From assembly GCA_004322005.1 (NCBI GenBank), contig SCRF01000011.1, positions 1 to 45,633 on the forward strand: DNA of 45,633 bases. The letters are read 5' to 3'. This document shows positions 16,170 through 26,576 of this stretch, one piece after another (within the stretch, counting starts at the first letter, position 1; each line of letters opens with the position of its first letter). The notes beneath the pieces were generated by a model. It searched no databases. It was not told the DNA's origin and worked only from the letters and a program-made list of their open reading frames with translations. Position numbers and translations under genes: made by a program. The DNA comes from Rhodanobacter sp. (GTDB lineage Bacteria; Pseudomonadota; Gammaproteobacteria; Xanthomonadales; Rhodanobacteraceae).

Positions 16170-18503
16170 TTACAGGCGAACCTTGCGCAGGCGCAATGCG
16201 TTGCTCACCACCGACACCGAGCTCAGGCTCATCGCCAGCGCGGCCACCATCGGCGACAGTGTGATGCCCAGCAGCGGATACAGCGCGCCGGCCGCCAGCG
16301 GCACGCCGACCGCGTTGTAGATGAAGGCGAAGAACAGGTTTTGGTGGATGTTGCGCACGGTGGCCCGCGACAGCGAGCGCGCCCGCGCGATGGCACCCAG
16401 ATCGCCCTTGATCAGGGTCACCTGCGCGCTTTCCATCGCCACGTCGGTGCCGCCGCCCATCGCGATGCCCACGTCCGCGGCCGCCAGCGCGGGCGCATCG
16501 TTGATGCCGTCGCCGGCCATCGCCACGCGGCGGCCCTCGCTCTTCAGGTTCGTCACCACCGATGCCTTGTCGGCCGGCGTCACATCGGCATGCACCTCGT
16601 CGATGCCCAGCTGGCGCGCCACCGCGCCCGCCGTGGTCGCATTGTCGCCGGTCAGCATCACCAGGCGCAGGCCGTCGGCATGCAGCGCCGCGATCGCTTT
16701 CGCCGTGCCCGGCTTGATCCGGTCGGCAACCGCAATCAGCCCGGCCAGCGCGCCGTCGACGGCGAGAAACATCACCGTGGCGCCGTCGCCGCGCAATGCC
16801 TCGGCCTGTTGAGTCGCCTTGTCGTCGGCGCCGATACCGAGTTCGTCCAGCAGTCGCGCATTGCCCAGCGCCACCATGCGGCCCTCGACACGGCCCTGCA
16901 CACCGCGGCCGGTCAAGGTGCGGAAATCCTCCACCGACGGCGGCGTTTTGCCATCGAGGGCATTGACGATCGCCCGTGCCAGCGGGTGCTCGCTGGGCTG
17001 CTCCAGCGCGGCAGCCAGCAGCAGCAGGCGTTCGCGCGGCAGGTCGCCAAGCGGCAGCAGATCGGTCAGCGCCGGCTTGCCTTCGGTCAGCGTACCGGTC
17101 TTGTCCAGTACCAGCGTGTCGATGTCGCGCAGTGCCTCGATCGCGCTGGCATCCTTGAACAGCACGCCGTTCTGCGCACCGCGGCCGCTGGCCACCATGA
17201 TCGAGATCGGTGTGGCCAGCCCCAGCGCGCACGGACAGGCGATGATCAGTACCGACACCGCCGCGATCAGCGCATGCGCCAGCTTCGGATCGGGACCGAG
17301 CCAGGCCCAGCCCGCAAACGCCAGTACGGAACATGCGAACACCGCCGGCACGAACCATGCCGCGACGCGATCGGCCACCCGCTGCAGCGGTGCGCGGCTG
17401 CGCTGCGCCTTGGCCACCAGCGCCACGATCTGCGCCAGCATGGTCTCGCCGCCGACCTTTTCCGCGCGCATGGTCAGCGCGCCGTCCTGGTTCACCGTGC
17501 CGCCGGTCACCGGTTCGCCCGTGGTCTTGGTGACCGGCATCGGCTCGCCGGTGAGCATCGACTCGTCGACATGGCTCTCGCCCTCGAGCACCACGCCATC
17601 GACCGGCACTTTTTCGCCAGGACGAACGCGCAGGGTGTCGCCCGCGTGCACGCTCTCCAGCGACACCTCGCTCTCGCTGCCGTCGTCCGCCAGCCGATGC
17701 GCGGTCTTCGGTGCCAGCCCCAGCAGCGCTTTCAGCGCGGCGCCAGTACGGCGGCGCGCACGCAACTCCAGAAAATCGCCCAGCGTAACCAGGGTGACGA
17801 TCACCGCCGCCGTTTCGAAATACACACCGACCTGGCCGTGCACGTCGCGAAAACTCGCCGGAAAGATCCCCGGCAGCAGAAACGCCACCGCGCTGTAGAG
17901 CCAGGCCACACCCGTGCCCAGGCCGATCAGCGTGTACATGTTCGGCCGCCATGGCCTGAGCGAATTCCAGCCGCGCTTGAAAAACGGCGCCCCGCCCCAC
18001 AGCACCACCGCCGAGCCCAGCAGCGCTTCGATCCAGTTGCTCACCCGATCCCACGGCGCCGGCAGCAGCCAGCCGAACAGGTGCGGTCCCATCGCCAGCA
18101 GGAACACCGGCAGCGTGAGGGCCACCAGCAGCCAGAAACGGCGCGTCATCGCGCGCACTTCGCCACTGTCGTCCGCATCCTCGCTGGGCAGCATCGGCTC
18201 CAGCGCCATGCCACACTTGGGGCAATCGCCAGGCCCGACCTGCTGGATCTCCGGGTGCATCGGACAGGTGTAGATCGCGCCCGGTGCCGCGGCCGGTGGG
18301 GTTGCGCGGCCTTCAAGCCAGGCCAGTGGTTCGGCCATGAACTTGTCGCTGCAACGCTGCCCGCAGAAGTAGTAGGTATGGCCGGCATGTTCGGCGTGCT
18401 GTTTTGCGGTGTGCGGATCCACCTTCATCCCGCACACCGGATCGGTCGCCATCGCGTCCGACGGCTGGCTGGCGCCGTGGCAACACGCTTTCGGCTCATT
18501 CAT
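16170..18503 (-). CDS. copA: copper-exporting P1B-type ATPase with YHS domain
   Basis: This 777-residue pump is predicted to export Cu(I) across the inner membrane. The order of parts is: a YHS metal-binding domain (about 20–60, [10 protein letters not shown] … [12 protein letters not shown]), a heavy-metal-binding YTCPMHPEI … CPKCGM segment (78–103), eight membrane helices, the intramembrane CPC motif ([13 protein letters not shown]), the phosphorylation site [10 protein letters not shown], an HP locus (SEHPLA), and the hinge [12 protein letters not shown]. Classical N-terminal GMxCxxC domains are absent, replaced by YHS and the CPMHP module. The start at 18503 has AGGAG nine bases upstream and overlaps the regulator's stop (ATGA). 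The CPC and M-x2-SS-x2-V (MSLSSVSVV) motifs support copper or silver rather than zinc. Confidence 0.93.
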   Translation of the reverse strand: MNEPKACCHGASQPSDAMATDPVCGMKVDPHTAKQHAEHAGHTYYFCGQRCSDKFMAEPLAWLEGRATPPAAAPGAIYTCPMHPEIQQVGPGDCPKCGMALEPMLPSEDADDSGEVRAMTRRFWLLVALTLPVFLLAMGPHLFGWLLPAPWDRVSNWIEALLGSAVVLWGGAPFFKRGWNSLRPWRPNMYTLIGLGTGVAWLYSAVAFLLPGIFPASFRDVHGQVGVYFETAAVIVTLVTLGDFLELRARRRTGAALKALLGLAPKTAHRLADDGSESEVSLESVHAGDTLRVRPGEKVPVDGVVLEGESHVDESMLTGEPMPVTKTTGEPVTGGTVNQDGALTMRAEKVGGETMLAQIVALVAKAQRSRAPLQRVADRVAAWFVPAVFACSVLAFAGWAWLGPDPKLAHALIAAVSVLIIACPCALGLATPISIMVASGRGAQNGVLFKDASAIEALRDIDTLVLDKTGTLTEGKPALTDLLPLGDLPRERLLLLAAALEQPSEHPLARAIVNALDGKTPPSVEDFRTLTGRGVQGRVEGRMVALGNARLLDELGIGADDKATQQAEALRGDGATVMFLAVDGALAGLIAVADRIKPGTAKAIAALHADGLRLVMLTGDNATTAGAVARQLGIDEVHADVTPADKASVVTNLKSEGRRVAMAGDGINDAPALAAADVGIAMGGGTDVAMESAQVTLIKGDLGAIARARSLSRATVRNIHQNLFFAFIYNAVGVPLAAGALYPLLGITLSPMVAALAMSLSSVSVVSNALRLRKVRL

Positions 18504-18925
18504 GACGACATCTCCTCGTTGGTCAGAGCCTGCAGGATCGGGCAATGGTCCGGCGCGCCATGGCCGGGACAGGACTCCACCAGTTGCGCCAGCCCATCGC
18601 GCACGCGCTGCAACTCGGCGATGCGCGCATCCAGCGCCACCAACCGCAGCTGTGCGCGCTGCTTCACTGCTGCCACGCCTTTCCTGCGATCCTGCGAGAG
18701 TGCGAGCAGCTGGCGAATCTCCTCCAGCGTGAAGCCCAGGTTCTTGGCCCGGCGGATAAAGCGCAACTGTGCAATCGAAGCGTCGTCGTAACTGCGATAG
18801 CCCGATGCACGCCGTCGAGGTTCGGGCAGCAGGCCTTCGCGCTCGTAGTAACGGATTGTGTCGATCGCCACACCGACGCGCTTGGCGACGGCACCGATCG
18901 TGAGTGAGGCGGTTTGCACGTTCAT
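18500..18925 (-). CDS. MerR-family copper-type regulator (CueR-like)
   Basis: This 141-residue activator has the MerR-type winged helix at the N-terminus ([20 protein letters not shown]), a coiled-coil dimerisation helix, and a C-terminal metal loop [13 protein letters not shown]. Its two cysteines are separated by eight residues; CueR has seven. The position equivalent to CueR Ser77, where divalent-metal sensors have Cys, appears to be Val, which argues for monovalent copper or silver sensing. The ATG at 18925 lies seven bases after the -10 of a MerR-type promoter, so the transcript is probably leaderless. Translation is coupled to copA by an ATGA overlap. The gene presumably controls its own operon. 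Confidence 0.88.
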   Translation of the reverse strand: MNVQTASLTIGAVAKRVGVAIDTIRYYEREGLLPEPRRRASGYRSYDDASIAQLRFIRRAKNLGFTLEEIRQLLALSQDRRKGVAAVKQRAQLRLVALDARIAELQRVRDGLAQLVESCPGHGAPDHCPILQALTNEEMSS

Positions 18926-18931
18926 CGAAAA

Positions 18932-18963
18932 AGTATAGACCATTGATCCAGGTCTAGAGTCAA
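18932..18963 (-). promoter_or_regulatory. MerR-type promoter/operator of the copper operon
   Basis: On the minus strand TTGACT (18958–18963) and TATACT (18932–18937) are separated by 20 bp, longer than the usual 17 bp and typical of promoters under-twisted by MerR-family activators. The spacer carries the dyad AGACC–GGTCT (18937–18955). The predicted transcription start falls on or next to the A of the regulator's ATG at 18925. Confidence 0.85.
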
Positions 18964-19117
18964 CAGCCGGTAATGAACGGGTTTGTGCCGGCAAAGGCCG
19001 CCGGCATTGCTGCAGTGGGCAATCACCTGCTTTCTTTCATGCCGTTGGGTTCATGCCGTTGGGCGGGTTTCCAATCGTCTGGGAATTTTTCCCGGTTTCC
19101 AAAACGTAACAAGTTCG

Positions 19118-19321
19118 TTAGGATTCAGAACATCGATGAGGGGGTTCACCATTTGTAAAGATGGTGAATCAAAGCTGCCGTGGGGACGGCAGCTTTGAGA
19201 AGACGGCAGGACGCCGTTTCGCCGCCAGCTGCCAAGCACCGTTCGTTGGTTACTGTGGTGCGAAGCAGATAGCGGACAGCCGCGGGCGGACAGGAGTCCG
19301 CCACGCGGCTTTTTTGCTTTT
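19118..19321 (+). ncRNA. candidate structured small RNA ending in an intrinsic terminator
   Basis: On the plus strand four to five hairpins follow each other without coding potential: TTCACCAT/ATGGTGAA (19145–19168), a perfect 12-bp stem CAAAGCTGCCGT/ACGGCAGCTTTG with a GGGG loop (19170–19197), ACGGC/GCCGT with an AGGAC loop (19203–19217), GCACC/GGTGC (19236–19261), and a terminator (19278–19321). AGGA occurs in an unpaired stretch (19120), in one hairpin loop (19208) and in the terminator loop (19292). AGGA in loops is the hallmark of RNAs that sequester CsrA/RsmA. The 5′ end is not defined and no clear promoter was found. The call rests on structure alone. Confidence 0.5.
19278..19321 (+). 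terminator. strong intrinsic terminator with AGGA loop
   Basis: AGCCGCG + GGCGGAC (19278–19291) pairs with GTCCGCC + CGCGGCT (19296–19302, 19304–19310), giving a 14-bp stem with one bulged A and an AGGA tetraloop, followed by TTTTTGCTTTT. The U-tract points to plus-strand transcription. Both flanking genes (the copper regulator on the left, fur on the right) are on the minus strand, so the terminator must serve an unannotated plus-strand transcript. Confidence 0.8.
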
Positions 19322-19391
19322 GCCACCATCGGCAGGAACCGGCAACCAACGTGCCGGCAAGCGGTCTGCATGCCTGCGAACCCGCCATGCT

Positions 19392-19814
19392 TCAGTCTTT
19401 GCGGGTACGTTGCCGCGGGCGCACATACAAGACGAGGCTGTGATCCTCGATCACGTAGCCGTGTCGTGCGGCGATCTCGTGTTGCAGGCGTTCGATCTCA
19501 TCGCTGACGAACTCGATCACTTTTCCGCTGTCCACATCAATCATGTGATCGTGGTGCTTGCCGCGATCGAGTTCGTAAACAGCCTGTCCACCCTCGAAAT
19601 TGTGCTTGACGATGATCCCTGCCGCCTCGAATTGGGTCAGCACGCGATACACCGTCGCCAAGCCGATATCCTCCTGGTGGCCGAGCAGTTTTTTGTAGAC
19701 GTCTTCGGCGGTGAGATGCTGTACGCCTTCCTCGTCGAAGATCTGCAGGATGCGCATCCGCGGATGGGTCACCTTGAGGCCGACCCTGCGCAGCTCTTTG
19801 GTTTCCTGGTCCAT
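19392..19814 (-). CDS. fur: ferric uptake regulator
   Basis: Fur is the iron-sensing repressor. It is 140 residues from the ATG at 19814, which has GGAG eight bases upstream; an upstream in-frame ATG at 19832 lacks one. The DNA-binding domain covers LRRVGLKVTHPRMRILQIF to ATVYRVLTQFEAAGI. The metal sites are visible as HNFEGGQAVYEL, GKHHDHMIDV and the C-terminal GYVIEDHSLVLY. The CxxC structural zinc pair of E. coli Fur is replaced by D-x-D-S, so the protein lacks that site. It is divergent from bamE (omlA), the known arrangement in Xanthomonas, with 76 bp between the two starts. Confidence 0.95.
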   Translation of the reverse strand: MDQETKELRRVGLKVTHPRMRILQIFDEEGVQHLTAEDVYKKLLGHQEDIGLATVYRVLTQFEAAGIIVKHNFEGGQAVYELDRGKHHDHMIDVDSGKVIEFVSDEIERLQHEIAARHGYVIEDHSLVLYVRPRQRTRKD

Positions 19815-19890
19815 AGCCCACTCCACGCACACGGTGTTGCCAAGCCGTTAGTGTATCATCCGACACCTTCACGATCCGGACGCAACACGC

Positions 19891-20358
19891 ATGCAAAAGC
19901 TGATCACCCTGCTGGTTTTCGCCATGCTGGCACTTGCGCTCGCCGGCTGCCACATCGTCTATACACCCGATGTGCAGCAAGGCAATCTGCTTGACAAGGA
20001 CATGGTGGCGCAGCTGAAGCCAGGCATGACCAAACGCCAGGTACTGCTGTTGATGGGTACGCCTTCGGTCAGCACCCCATTCGACCATAACCGCTGGGAT
20101 TACGTTTCCACCCAGGCACACCGCGGTGGTCCGATGAAAGTGCGCACGTTCACCCTGACCTTCAACAACGACACCCTGGTACGTACCCAGGGTGATTTCT
20201 TCGCCCCGGACGCGCAACAGCTGGTCAAGGACAGCAAGAAATATCGCGCCAGCTATCCGGCCACCGAAACCAAGGGTGACAAGAGCCAGAGTCCGGACGA
20301 TAAAAAGAAGGATGGCGGACTCGGTGCCGGCAACGGTGGCGACACCAACGGCCATTGA
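19891..20358 (+). CDS. bamE: outer-membrane assembly lipoprotein BamE (OmlA)
   Basis: This 155-residue lipoprotein has the signal peptide MQKLITLLVFAMLALALAGC, with lipobox LAGC and lipidated Cys20. The BamE fold covers IVYTPDVQQGNLL, the LKPGMTKRQVLLLMGTPS signature, and WDYVSTQAHRGG. It is a subunit of the BAM complex that inserts β-barrel proteins into the outer membrane. The C-terminal tail of about 40 residues is Lys/Asp/Gly-rich and disordered. Divergence from fur is a conserved pairing in xanthomonads, where the gene is called omlA. Confidence 0.95.
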   Translation: MQKLITLLVFAMLALALAGCHIVYTPDVQQGNLLDKDMVAQLKPGMTKRQVLLLMGTPSVSTPFDHNRWDYVSTQAHRGGPMKVRTFTLTFNNDTLVRTQGDFFAPDAQQLVKDSKKYRASYPATETKGDKSQSPDDKKKDGGLGAGNGGDTNGH

Positions 20359-20380
20359 CGGAACGGTCCCCGCCGCCTGA

Positions 20381-20665
20381 TCAGCCCGCTTTGGCGCGCC
20401 GTCGTCGCGCCTCCCTCGGGTCGAGCATCAGAGGACGGTAGATCTCGACCCGATCGCCATCGCGCAGCAACTGGTCGGGAGCGACCCGGCGCCCATGGAT
20501 GCCCAGTCGTTGCGGGTCAATCGTGCCGTGCGCGAGGGCACCAGTGATTCCCGAAGCGTCGATTGCCTGGATCACCGTAGCGCCCTGCGCCAGCTCGGTT
20601 CGGCGCAGGATCTGCTGCGTGGCACTGGCATAGATCACCTCGACCCTGATGGTGCGTTCAGCCAT
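20381..20665 (-). CDS. rnfH: RnfH family ubiquitin-like protein
   Basis: This 94-residue β-grasp protein has the motifs RVEVIYASATQQ, GATVIQAIDASGI, RLGIHGRRV and LRDGDRVEIYRPL, typical of RnfH. Its molecular role is unknown. The start MAERTI at 20665 overlaps the last eight bases of ratA, showing coupling. The C-terminus is basic (DPREARRRRAKAG), as usual in the family. The ratA–rnfH pair opposite smpB is conserved in gammaproteobacteria. Confidence 0.93.
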   Translation of the reverse strand: MAERTIRVEVIYASATQQILRRTELAQGATVIQAIDASGITGALAHGTIDPQRLGIHGRRVAPDQLLRDGDRVEIYRPLMLDPREARRRRAKAG

Positions 20666-21089
20666 ACGAGCGCTCGGCCTCACGGCAAAAATCATCCACC
20701 ATGCGGCCCGCCAGCCCCTGGAAACCGAGCTTCAGCGCACTGCTTCCGAGGCGGCCCGCATAGTCGAAATCCAGCGCGAAGGCGACCTTGCACCCCTGAT
20801 TGCCGAGTGGAATGAAGTCCCACACACCCTCAAGACTGCGGAAGGGGCCGTCGACCAGGCTCATCTGCAGGCGCCTGGCTGGCTCGACCGTGTTTCGAGT
20901 AGTGAAGGTCTGGCGGAACCCGGCAAACTTGAGATCCAGCCGCACCACCAGCACATTGTCCCGACGATCGAGAACATCCGCGCCGACACACCAGGGGAAA
21001 CGCTTTGGGTATGCTTCAACCTCGTTGACCAGGTCGAACATCTGCGCTGGCGAGTACTTCACCAGGGCGCTGCGACGGATTTCGATCAC
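20658..21089 (-). CDS. ratA: RatA-type START/COQ10-like protein
   Basis: This 143-residue protein has a START-like lipid-binding fold. The characteristic stretch is [20 protein letters not shown], followed by WCVGADVL and FTTRNTVEP, ending near [21 protein letters not shown]. In E. coli RatA was reported as a ribosome-association toxin. The wider family includes Coq10, a ubiquinone-binding protein, so a role in quinone handling is also plausible. It is divergent from smpB and coupled to rnfH. Confidence 0.9.
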   Translation of the reverse strand: MIEIRRSALVKYSPAQMFDLVNEVEAYPKRFPWCVGADVLDRRDNVLVVRLDLKFAGFRQTFTTRNTVEPARRLQMSLVDGPFRSLEGVWDFIPLGNQGCKVAFALDFDYAGRLGSSALKLGFQGLAGRMVDDFCREAERSYG

Positions 21090-21172
21090 GGTTGCCTCTT
21101 CACATCACGCTTGATTCGGCCCTGCACGAGACCGGATCGGCATCAGGGCCACAGGGTCCGAGTTTAACCGAC

Positions 21173-21664
21173 ATGGCCAAGGCGAAGGACAAGGACAACA
21201 AGGGCTCAGGCACCATCGCGCTCAACAAGCGCGCCCGATTCGAGTACCACATCGATCAGCGCTATGAAGCCGGCATTGCCCTGCAGGGCTGGGAGCTGAA
21301 GGCGTTGCGTGCCGGCCGGATCAATTTCGGCGAGAGCTACGCGACCGTCAAGAACAGCGAAATCTTCCTGTTCGGCGCCTCCATTCCGCCACTGATCAGT
21401 GCCTCCACCCACGTGGTCGCCGAAGATCGGCGGACCCGCAAGCTGCTGTTGCATCGCAAGGAAATCGACCAGCTGATAGGGGCGGTCGAGCGCAAGGGTT
21501 ATACCCTGGTGCCCACGGCGATGTACTGGAAAGGCAACAAGGTCAAGGTTGAAATCGGTCTCGCCCGCGGCAAGCAGGAACACGACAAGCGCGACACCGA
21601 GAAACAGCGCGACTGGCAGATCGAAAAGCAGCGCACCATGCGCTCGCACAACCGCGCCACGTAA
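21173..21664 (+). CDS. smpB: SsrA-binding protein SmpB
   Basis: SmpB binds tmRNA and brings it to stalled ribosomes. It is 163 residues with the OB-fold motifs [29 protein letters not shown] and the C-terminal [14 protein letters not shown] helix that reads the empty mRNA channel. The open frame begins earlier, but MAKAKDK at 21173 is the conserved start. The tmRNA gene itself is not in the window. Confidence 0.96.
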   Translation: MAKAKDKDNKGSGTIALNKRARFEYHIDQRYEAGIALQGWELKALRAGRINFGESYATVKNSEIFLFGASIPPLISASTHVVAEDRRTRKLLLHRKEIDQLIGAVERKGYTLVPTAMYWKGNKVKVEIGLARGKQEHDKRDTEKQRDWQIEKQRTMRSHNRAT

Positions 21665-21784
21665 ACGGGCGCGGCATACTGCTGCACGCTTTGCGATGAC
21701 GGGCCTGCCTGCCGGCCTCGACAACAACCTCGAGCACAGGGCTATCTGCATGGTTCGGTCATGCCGCTCCCGCGGATATATTCC

Positions 21785-23695
<1,911 letters not shown>

Positions 23696-23974
23696 CTAAT
23701 TGGAAATCGGCGCGGAAGGATAGCCCGCATCCGCCGTCGCCTTCGTCAGTGCGTGGACGTTGGTCCTGCTGTCGTCGTAGGTCACGATGGCCTCCCGCTT
23801 TTTGAAGTTGATCCTGGTTCCTTCGACGCCGGCGACCCGGGACAACGCTGTCCTGACCGTGAGCGGACAGGCGGCGCAAGTCATGCCGGGCACCGACAGG
23901 GTGGCGGTCCTGGTTGCCGCCCATGCGGGTGCCGCGACGGCGGCAAGGACGATGAGCATGGCGATCTTTTTCAC
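23696..23974 (-). CDS. merP: periplasmic mercury-binding protein MerP
   Basis: This 92-residue protein has a signal peptide (MKKIAMLIVLAAVAAPAWA) and one heavy-metal-associated domain with GMTCAACP. It scavenges Hg(II) in the periplasm and hands it to MerT. It lies 12 bp after merT and 16 bp before merF in the same operon. Confidence 0.96.
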   Translation of the reverse strand: MKKIAMLIVLAAVAAPAWAATRTATLSVPGMTCAACPLTVRTALSRVAGVEGTRINFKKREAIVTYDDSRTNVHALTKATADAGYPSAPISN

Positions 23975-23986
23975 GGAAGTTCTCCT

Positions 23987-24334
23987 TCAGTAAAACAAGG
24001 GCAGGATGTAGGGATACACAAGGGCGAGCAGAACCAGGGCAACGACGACCCAGAAAACGGCCCGGTAAGTTTTCTTCACTTGCGGGATCGCACACACATC
24101 CCCCGGCCGACAGGCGGCGGGACGGAAAATGCGGCGGTACGCGAAGAACAGCATCGTCAGCGCCACAGCGATGAAGATCGGACGATACGGTTCCAGTACC
24201 GTCAAATTGCCGATCCATGCTCCCGAAAAACCGAGCGCGACCAACACCAGTGGCCCGAGGCAGCAGGTGGAGGCAAGGATCGCCGCCAACCCGCCGAAGG
24301 CCAGTGCACCCTTGGAATATTTGGTATCGGACAT
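23987..24334 (-). CDS. merT: mercury transporter MerT
   Basis: This 115-residue protein has three membrane helices. The helix 1 cysteine pair is ASTCCLGPLVL, and the cytoplasmic loop pair is ACRPGDVC. It receives Hg(II) from MerP and passes it to MerA. It is the first gene of merTPFA, divergent from merR over a shared operator. Confidence 0.96.
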   Translation of the reverse strand: MSDTKYSKGALAFGGLAAILASTCCLGPLVLVALGFSGAWIGNLTVLEPYRPIFIAVALTMLFFAYRRIFRPAACRPGDVCAIPQVKKTYRAVFWVVVALVLLALVYPYILPLFY

Positions 24335-24369
24335 GAGTGCTCGCTTTCCGGATCGATCGCCGCGAGGCT

Positions 24370-24400
24370 AAGATATTCCCGTAGCCAAGTACGGAGTCAA
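24370..24400 (-). promoter_or_regulatory. mer operator/promoter
   Basis: On the minus strand TTGACT (24395–24400) and TATCTT (24370–24375) are 19 bp apart, as in characterised merT promoters. The spacer holds the dyad CCGTA–CTTGGC–TACGG. The same DNA supplies the Shine–Dalgarno-like CGGAG of merR on the plus strand, and the merR ATG is only four bases beyond the -35. MerR binding therefore occludes its own leader. Confidence 0.93.
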
Positions 24401-24404
24401 GCGC

Positions 24405-24824
24405 ATGAAACCGCAGCAGGACCCTCTGCAGGACCGTCTGACCATCGGTACCTTTGCCAAGGCGGCCGGTGTCAATCTCGAGACGATTCGTTTCTACCAG
24501 CGCAAGGGTTTGCTCCCCGAACCGGATCGACCGCCGGGTGGCATCCGCCGTTATGGGCAAGTGGACGTGGCACGGGTGAAGTTCGTCAAATCCGCGCAAC
24601 GCCTGGGCTTCAGCCTCGGAGAGGTGTCGCACCTGCTGAAGCTGGAGGACGGTACCCATTGCAGCGAAGCCGCCGAACTGGCCGCACTGCGACTGGTGGA
24701 TGTGCGCGCGCGCCTGGCCGACCTCAAGCGTATCGAGACGGCACTGTCCACGCTGGTGGATCAGTGCCATTCGTGCGAAGGCAGCATTTCCTGTCCGCTG
24801 ATTGCATCACTGCATGCCTGCTGA
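24405..24824 (+). CDS. merR: mercury-responsive regulator MerR
   Basis: MerR represses merTPFA without Hg(II) and activates it when bound. It is 139 residues. The winged helix covers [20 protein letters not shown]. The three Hg(II) ligands are in place: Cys in GTHCSEA, and two in the metal loop [14 protein letters not shown]. An additional Cys lies in HSC. It is divergent from merT. A plausible own promoter lies on the plus strand, with TAAGAT at 24369–24374. Confidence 0.96.
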   Translation: MKPQQDPLQDRLTIGTFAKAAGVNLETIRFYQRKGLLPEPDRPPGGIRRYGQVDVARVKFVKSAQRLGFSLGEVSHLLKLEDGTHCSEAAELAALRLVDVRARLADLKRIETALSTLVDQCHSCEGSISCPLIASLHAC

Positions 24825-24848
24825 GACCGCATGTCCGCGGGCGGGTTG

Positions 24849-26576
24849 TCAGGATTCTCGCTCGGCAACAGGCATGCCGCTCTGGCGCGTTTTTGCCTCG
24901 ACACGGCCGCACTGCCGGAAGTCATTGCGGGACCCGCCCATGCATTGGGCGGGCGCGTTGTGACAAGTCGATGCTTGCCATATATCGAGCCAGACTCCGC
25001 GAAACCGCTGCATGTACAGGGTTCCCCGGCTCGGCTTCGACGGGTAGCTGACGATCAACCCCGCCGGGTGCGCATCGGTCCATTGCAGCAGCGCCTGGCA
25101 GTCATGCAACCGTTCGATGGGCTTTGTCAGCCGACCCAGAAAATGGAAATCGTCGCCATCGAGGTCGAGGCTCGCCACAGGCCGTCCCTGCAGCTGGGCC
25201 TGTCCGAGCAAGGCGGCGGGTGGCGCCAGGTTGAACGCGGGCCATACCGTCATCCCGAACAGCATGCTTGCAGCAGCTGTGCCGGTCAGGCCTGCGAACG
25301 CAATGCGGTAGAGCTCTGCACGTCGAGGTACTGCCAGCAGCAATCCCAGCAAAAGATAAACCACGCCGAACGGAACGGCATGCGTAGCCAATGCCACATC
25401 CCACGAACCACTAATCTTGTTGCTGGCAACCAGCCACGGCAGTGCCAGCAAGACGCCGCCCCACACAAAGCTGGCCAGGGCCAACGGCCAGGGGCCGAGC
25501 CATCGGCTGGTCGCCTGGCGATCATTGCGATCGAGCAGGCGCACGCAGGCAAACCCCAGCAGCAACGCGAAGCCGGCATATTCGGGCAACAGGTAATACG
25601 GCTGCTTGCCGCTGATCAGCGAAAAAACCACCAGCACCGGCGCAAGCCACGCATACAGGAACCGCACGCCGGGTTCGACGGGACGGGACAGCCTGGCCAC
25701 GGCCACCCATGACCGTGGCCACAAGGTGAACGGAAATACCAGCAACGGCAGCAACGGCAGGTACCACCAGAAGGGTTCGGCGTGAGCGAATGCATTCACG
25801 ATCCGACCGGTCTGGCGGAACAGCAAGGCATGGCGATAAACCGCCCCTCCCGCCCAGATCGCCGGCAGCGCCCAGGCAGCCAGCAACACAAAGCCCGTCA
25901 GCACGGCAAGCGCGCCATGCCGATACCAGCGGCGTCGATGCTGCCGCGCCCAATCGCTCCACAGCGGTCCCAGCAGCCACGGAAACACCACATGCAGCAA
26001 CATCACCGGCCCCTTGGCGAGCATGCCGAATCCCACGGCGAATGCAAACCAGAGGAACTGTGGCTGGTCGCGACGCGGCCCCGGCACCAGTGCCAGGAAT
26101 GCGGCCAGCACAAATATCGCCAACAGCACTTCGTACATGATCTGCAGGTCGAACAGGAAGCCGTAACTGAATGCCATCAGCAGCCACGGCACCGCCCGTG
26201 CCGTTCGAGGGCGATCGGGAAACAGGCGTCGGGCCAGCGCCGCGGCAAGCACCAGCTGCGCAGTACCCATCAATACGGCGAGGCACCTCGGCCAGATGTC
26301 GCTGACCCCGCCCACGGCCCAGCCGAGCTGGATGAGCCAGAACAACAACGGGGATTTTTCGGTATACGGCACACCGTTGAGATAAGGCACCAGGAAGCTG
26401 TTCCGCTGCCACATTTCCCATGCCACCGACAGTGTGCGGGTGGAAAATATCGGCATCGGACCGTGCTGGAAGATCGACAGCGATGCCGCCAGCAGCCATA
26501 ACGGCAACCAGATCCACTCGGCCAGAGGAACGCGTTTGAGGTACGCGGCGCCGTGTCTCATCGGTATCTCTGTCAC
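24849..26576 (-). CDS. ArnT-like membrane glycosyltransferase (GT39/83 superfamily), variant active site
   Basis: This 575-residue protein has about twelve membrane helices and the layout of dolichyl/undecaprenyl-phosphate sugar transferases. In the first periplasmic loop the usual D-E-x-R-Y motif is replaced by FSTRTLSVAWEMWQRNSF, while NGVPYTEKSPLLFWL corresponds to the later K-P-P-L motif. The catalytic acidic pair is therefore missing or shifted, so sugar specificity, or even activity, is uncertain. Its ATG overlaps the stop of the next upstream gene (ATGA), so the two glycosyltransferases form one operon. A role in modifying lipid A or another envelope glycan is plausible but unproven. 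Confidence 0.8.
   Translation of the reverse strand: MTEIPMRHGAAYLKRVPLAEWIWLPLWLLAASLSIFQHGPMPIFSTRTLSVAWEMWQRNSFLVPYLNGVPYTEKSPLLFWLIQLGWAVGGVSDIWPRCLAVLMGTAQLVLAAALARRLFPDRPRTARAVPWLLMAFSYGFLFDLQIMYEVLLAIFVLAAFLALVPGPRRDQPQFLWFAFAVGFGMLAKGPVMLLHVVFPWLLGPLWSDWARQHRRRWYRHGALAVLTGFVLLAAWALPAIWAGGAVYRHALLFRQTGRIVNAFAHAEPFWWYLPLLPLLVFPFTLWPRSWVAVARLSRPVEPGVRFLYAWLAPVLVVFSLISGKQPYYLLPEYAGFALLLGFACVRLLDRNDRQATSRWLGPWPLALASFVWGGVLLALPWLVASNKISGSWDVALATHAVPFGVVYLLLGLLLAVPRRAELYRIAFAGLTGTAAASMLFGMTVWPAFNLAPPAALLGQAQLQGRPVASLDLDGDDFHFLGRLTKPIERLHDCQALLQWTDAHPAGLIVSYPSKPSRGTLYMQRFRGVWLDIWQASTCHNAPAQCMGGSRNDFRQCGRVEAKTRQSGMPVAERES

Noticed and set aside
14384..18791. Long plus-strand open frames opposite folC and copA
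   Set aside because: They have no domain or ribosome binding site and mirror the real genes on the other strand.
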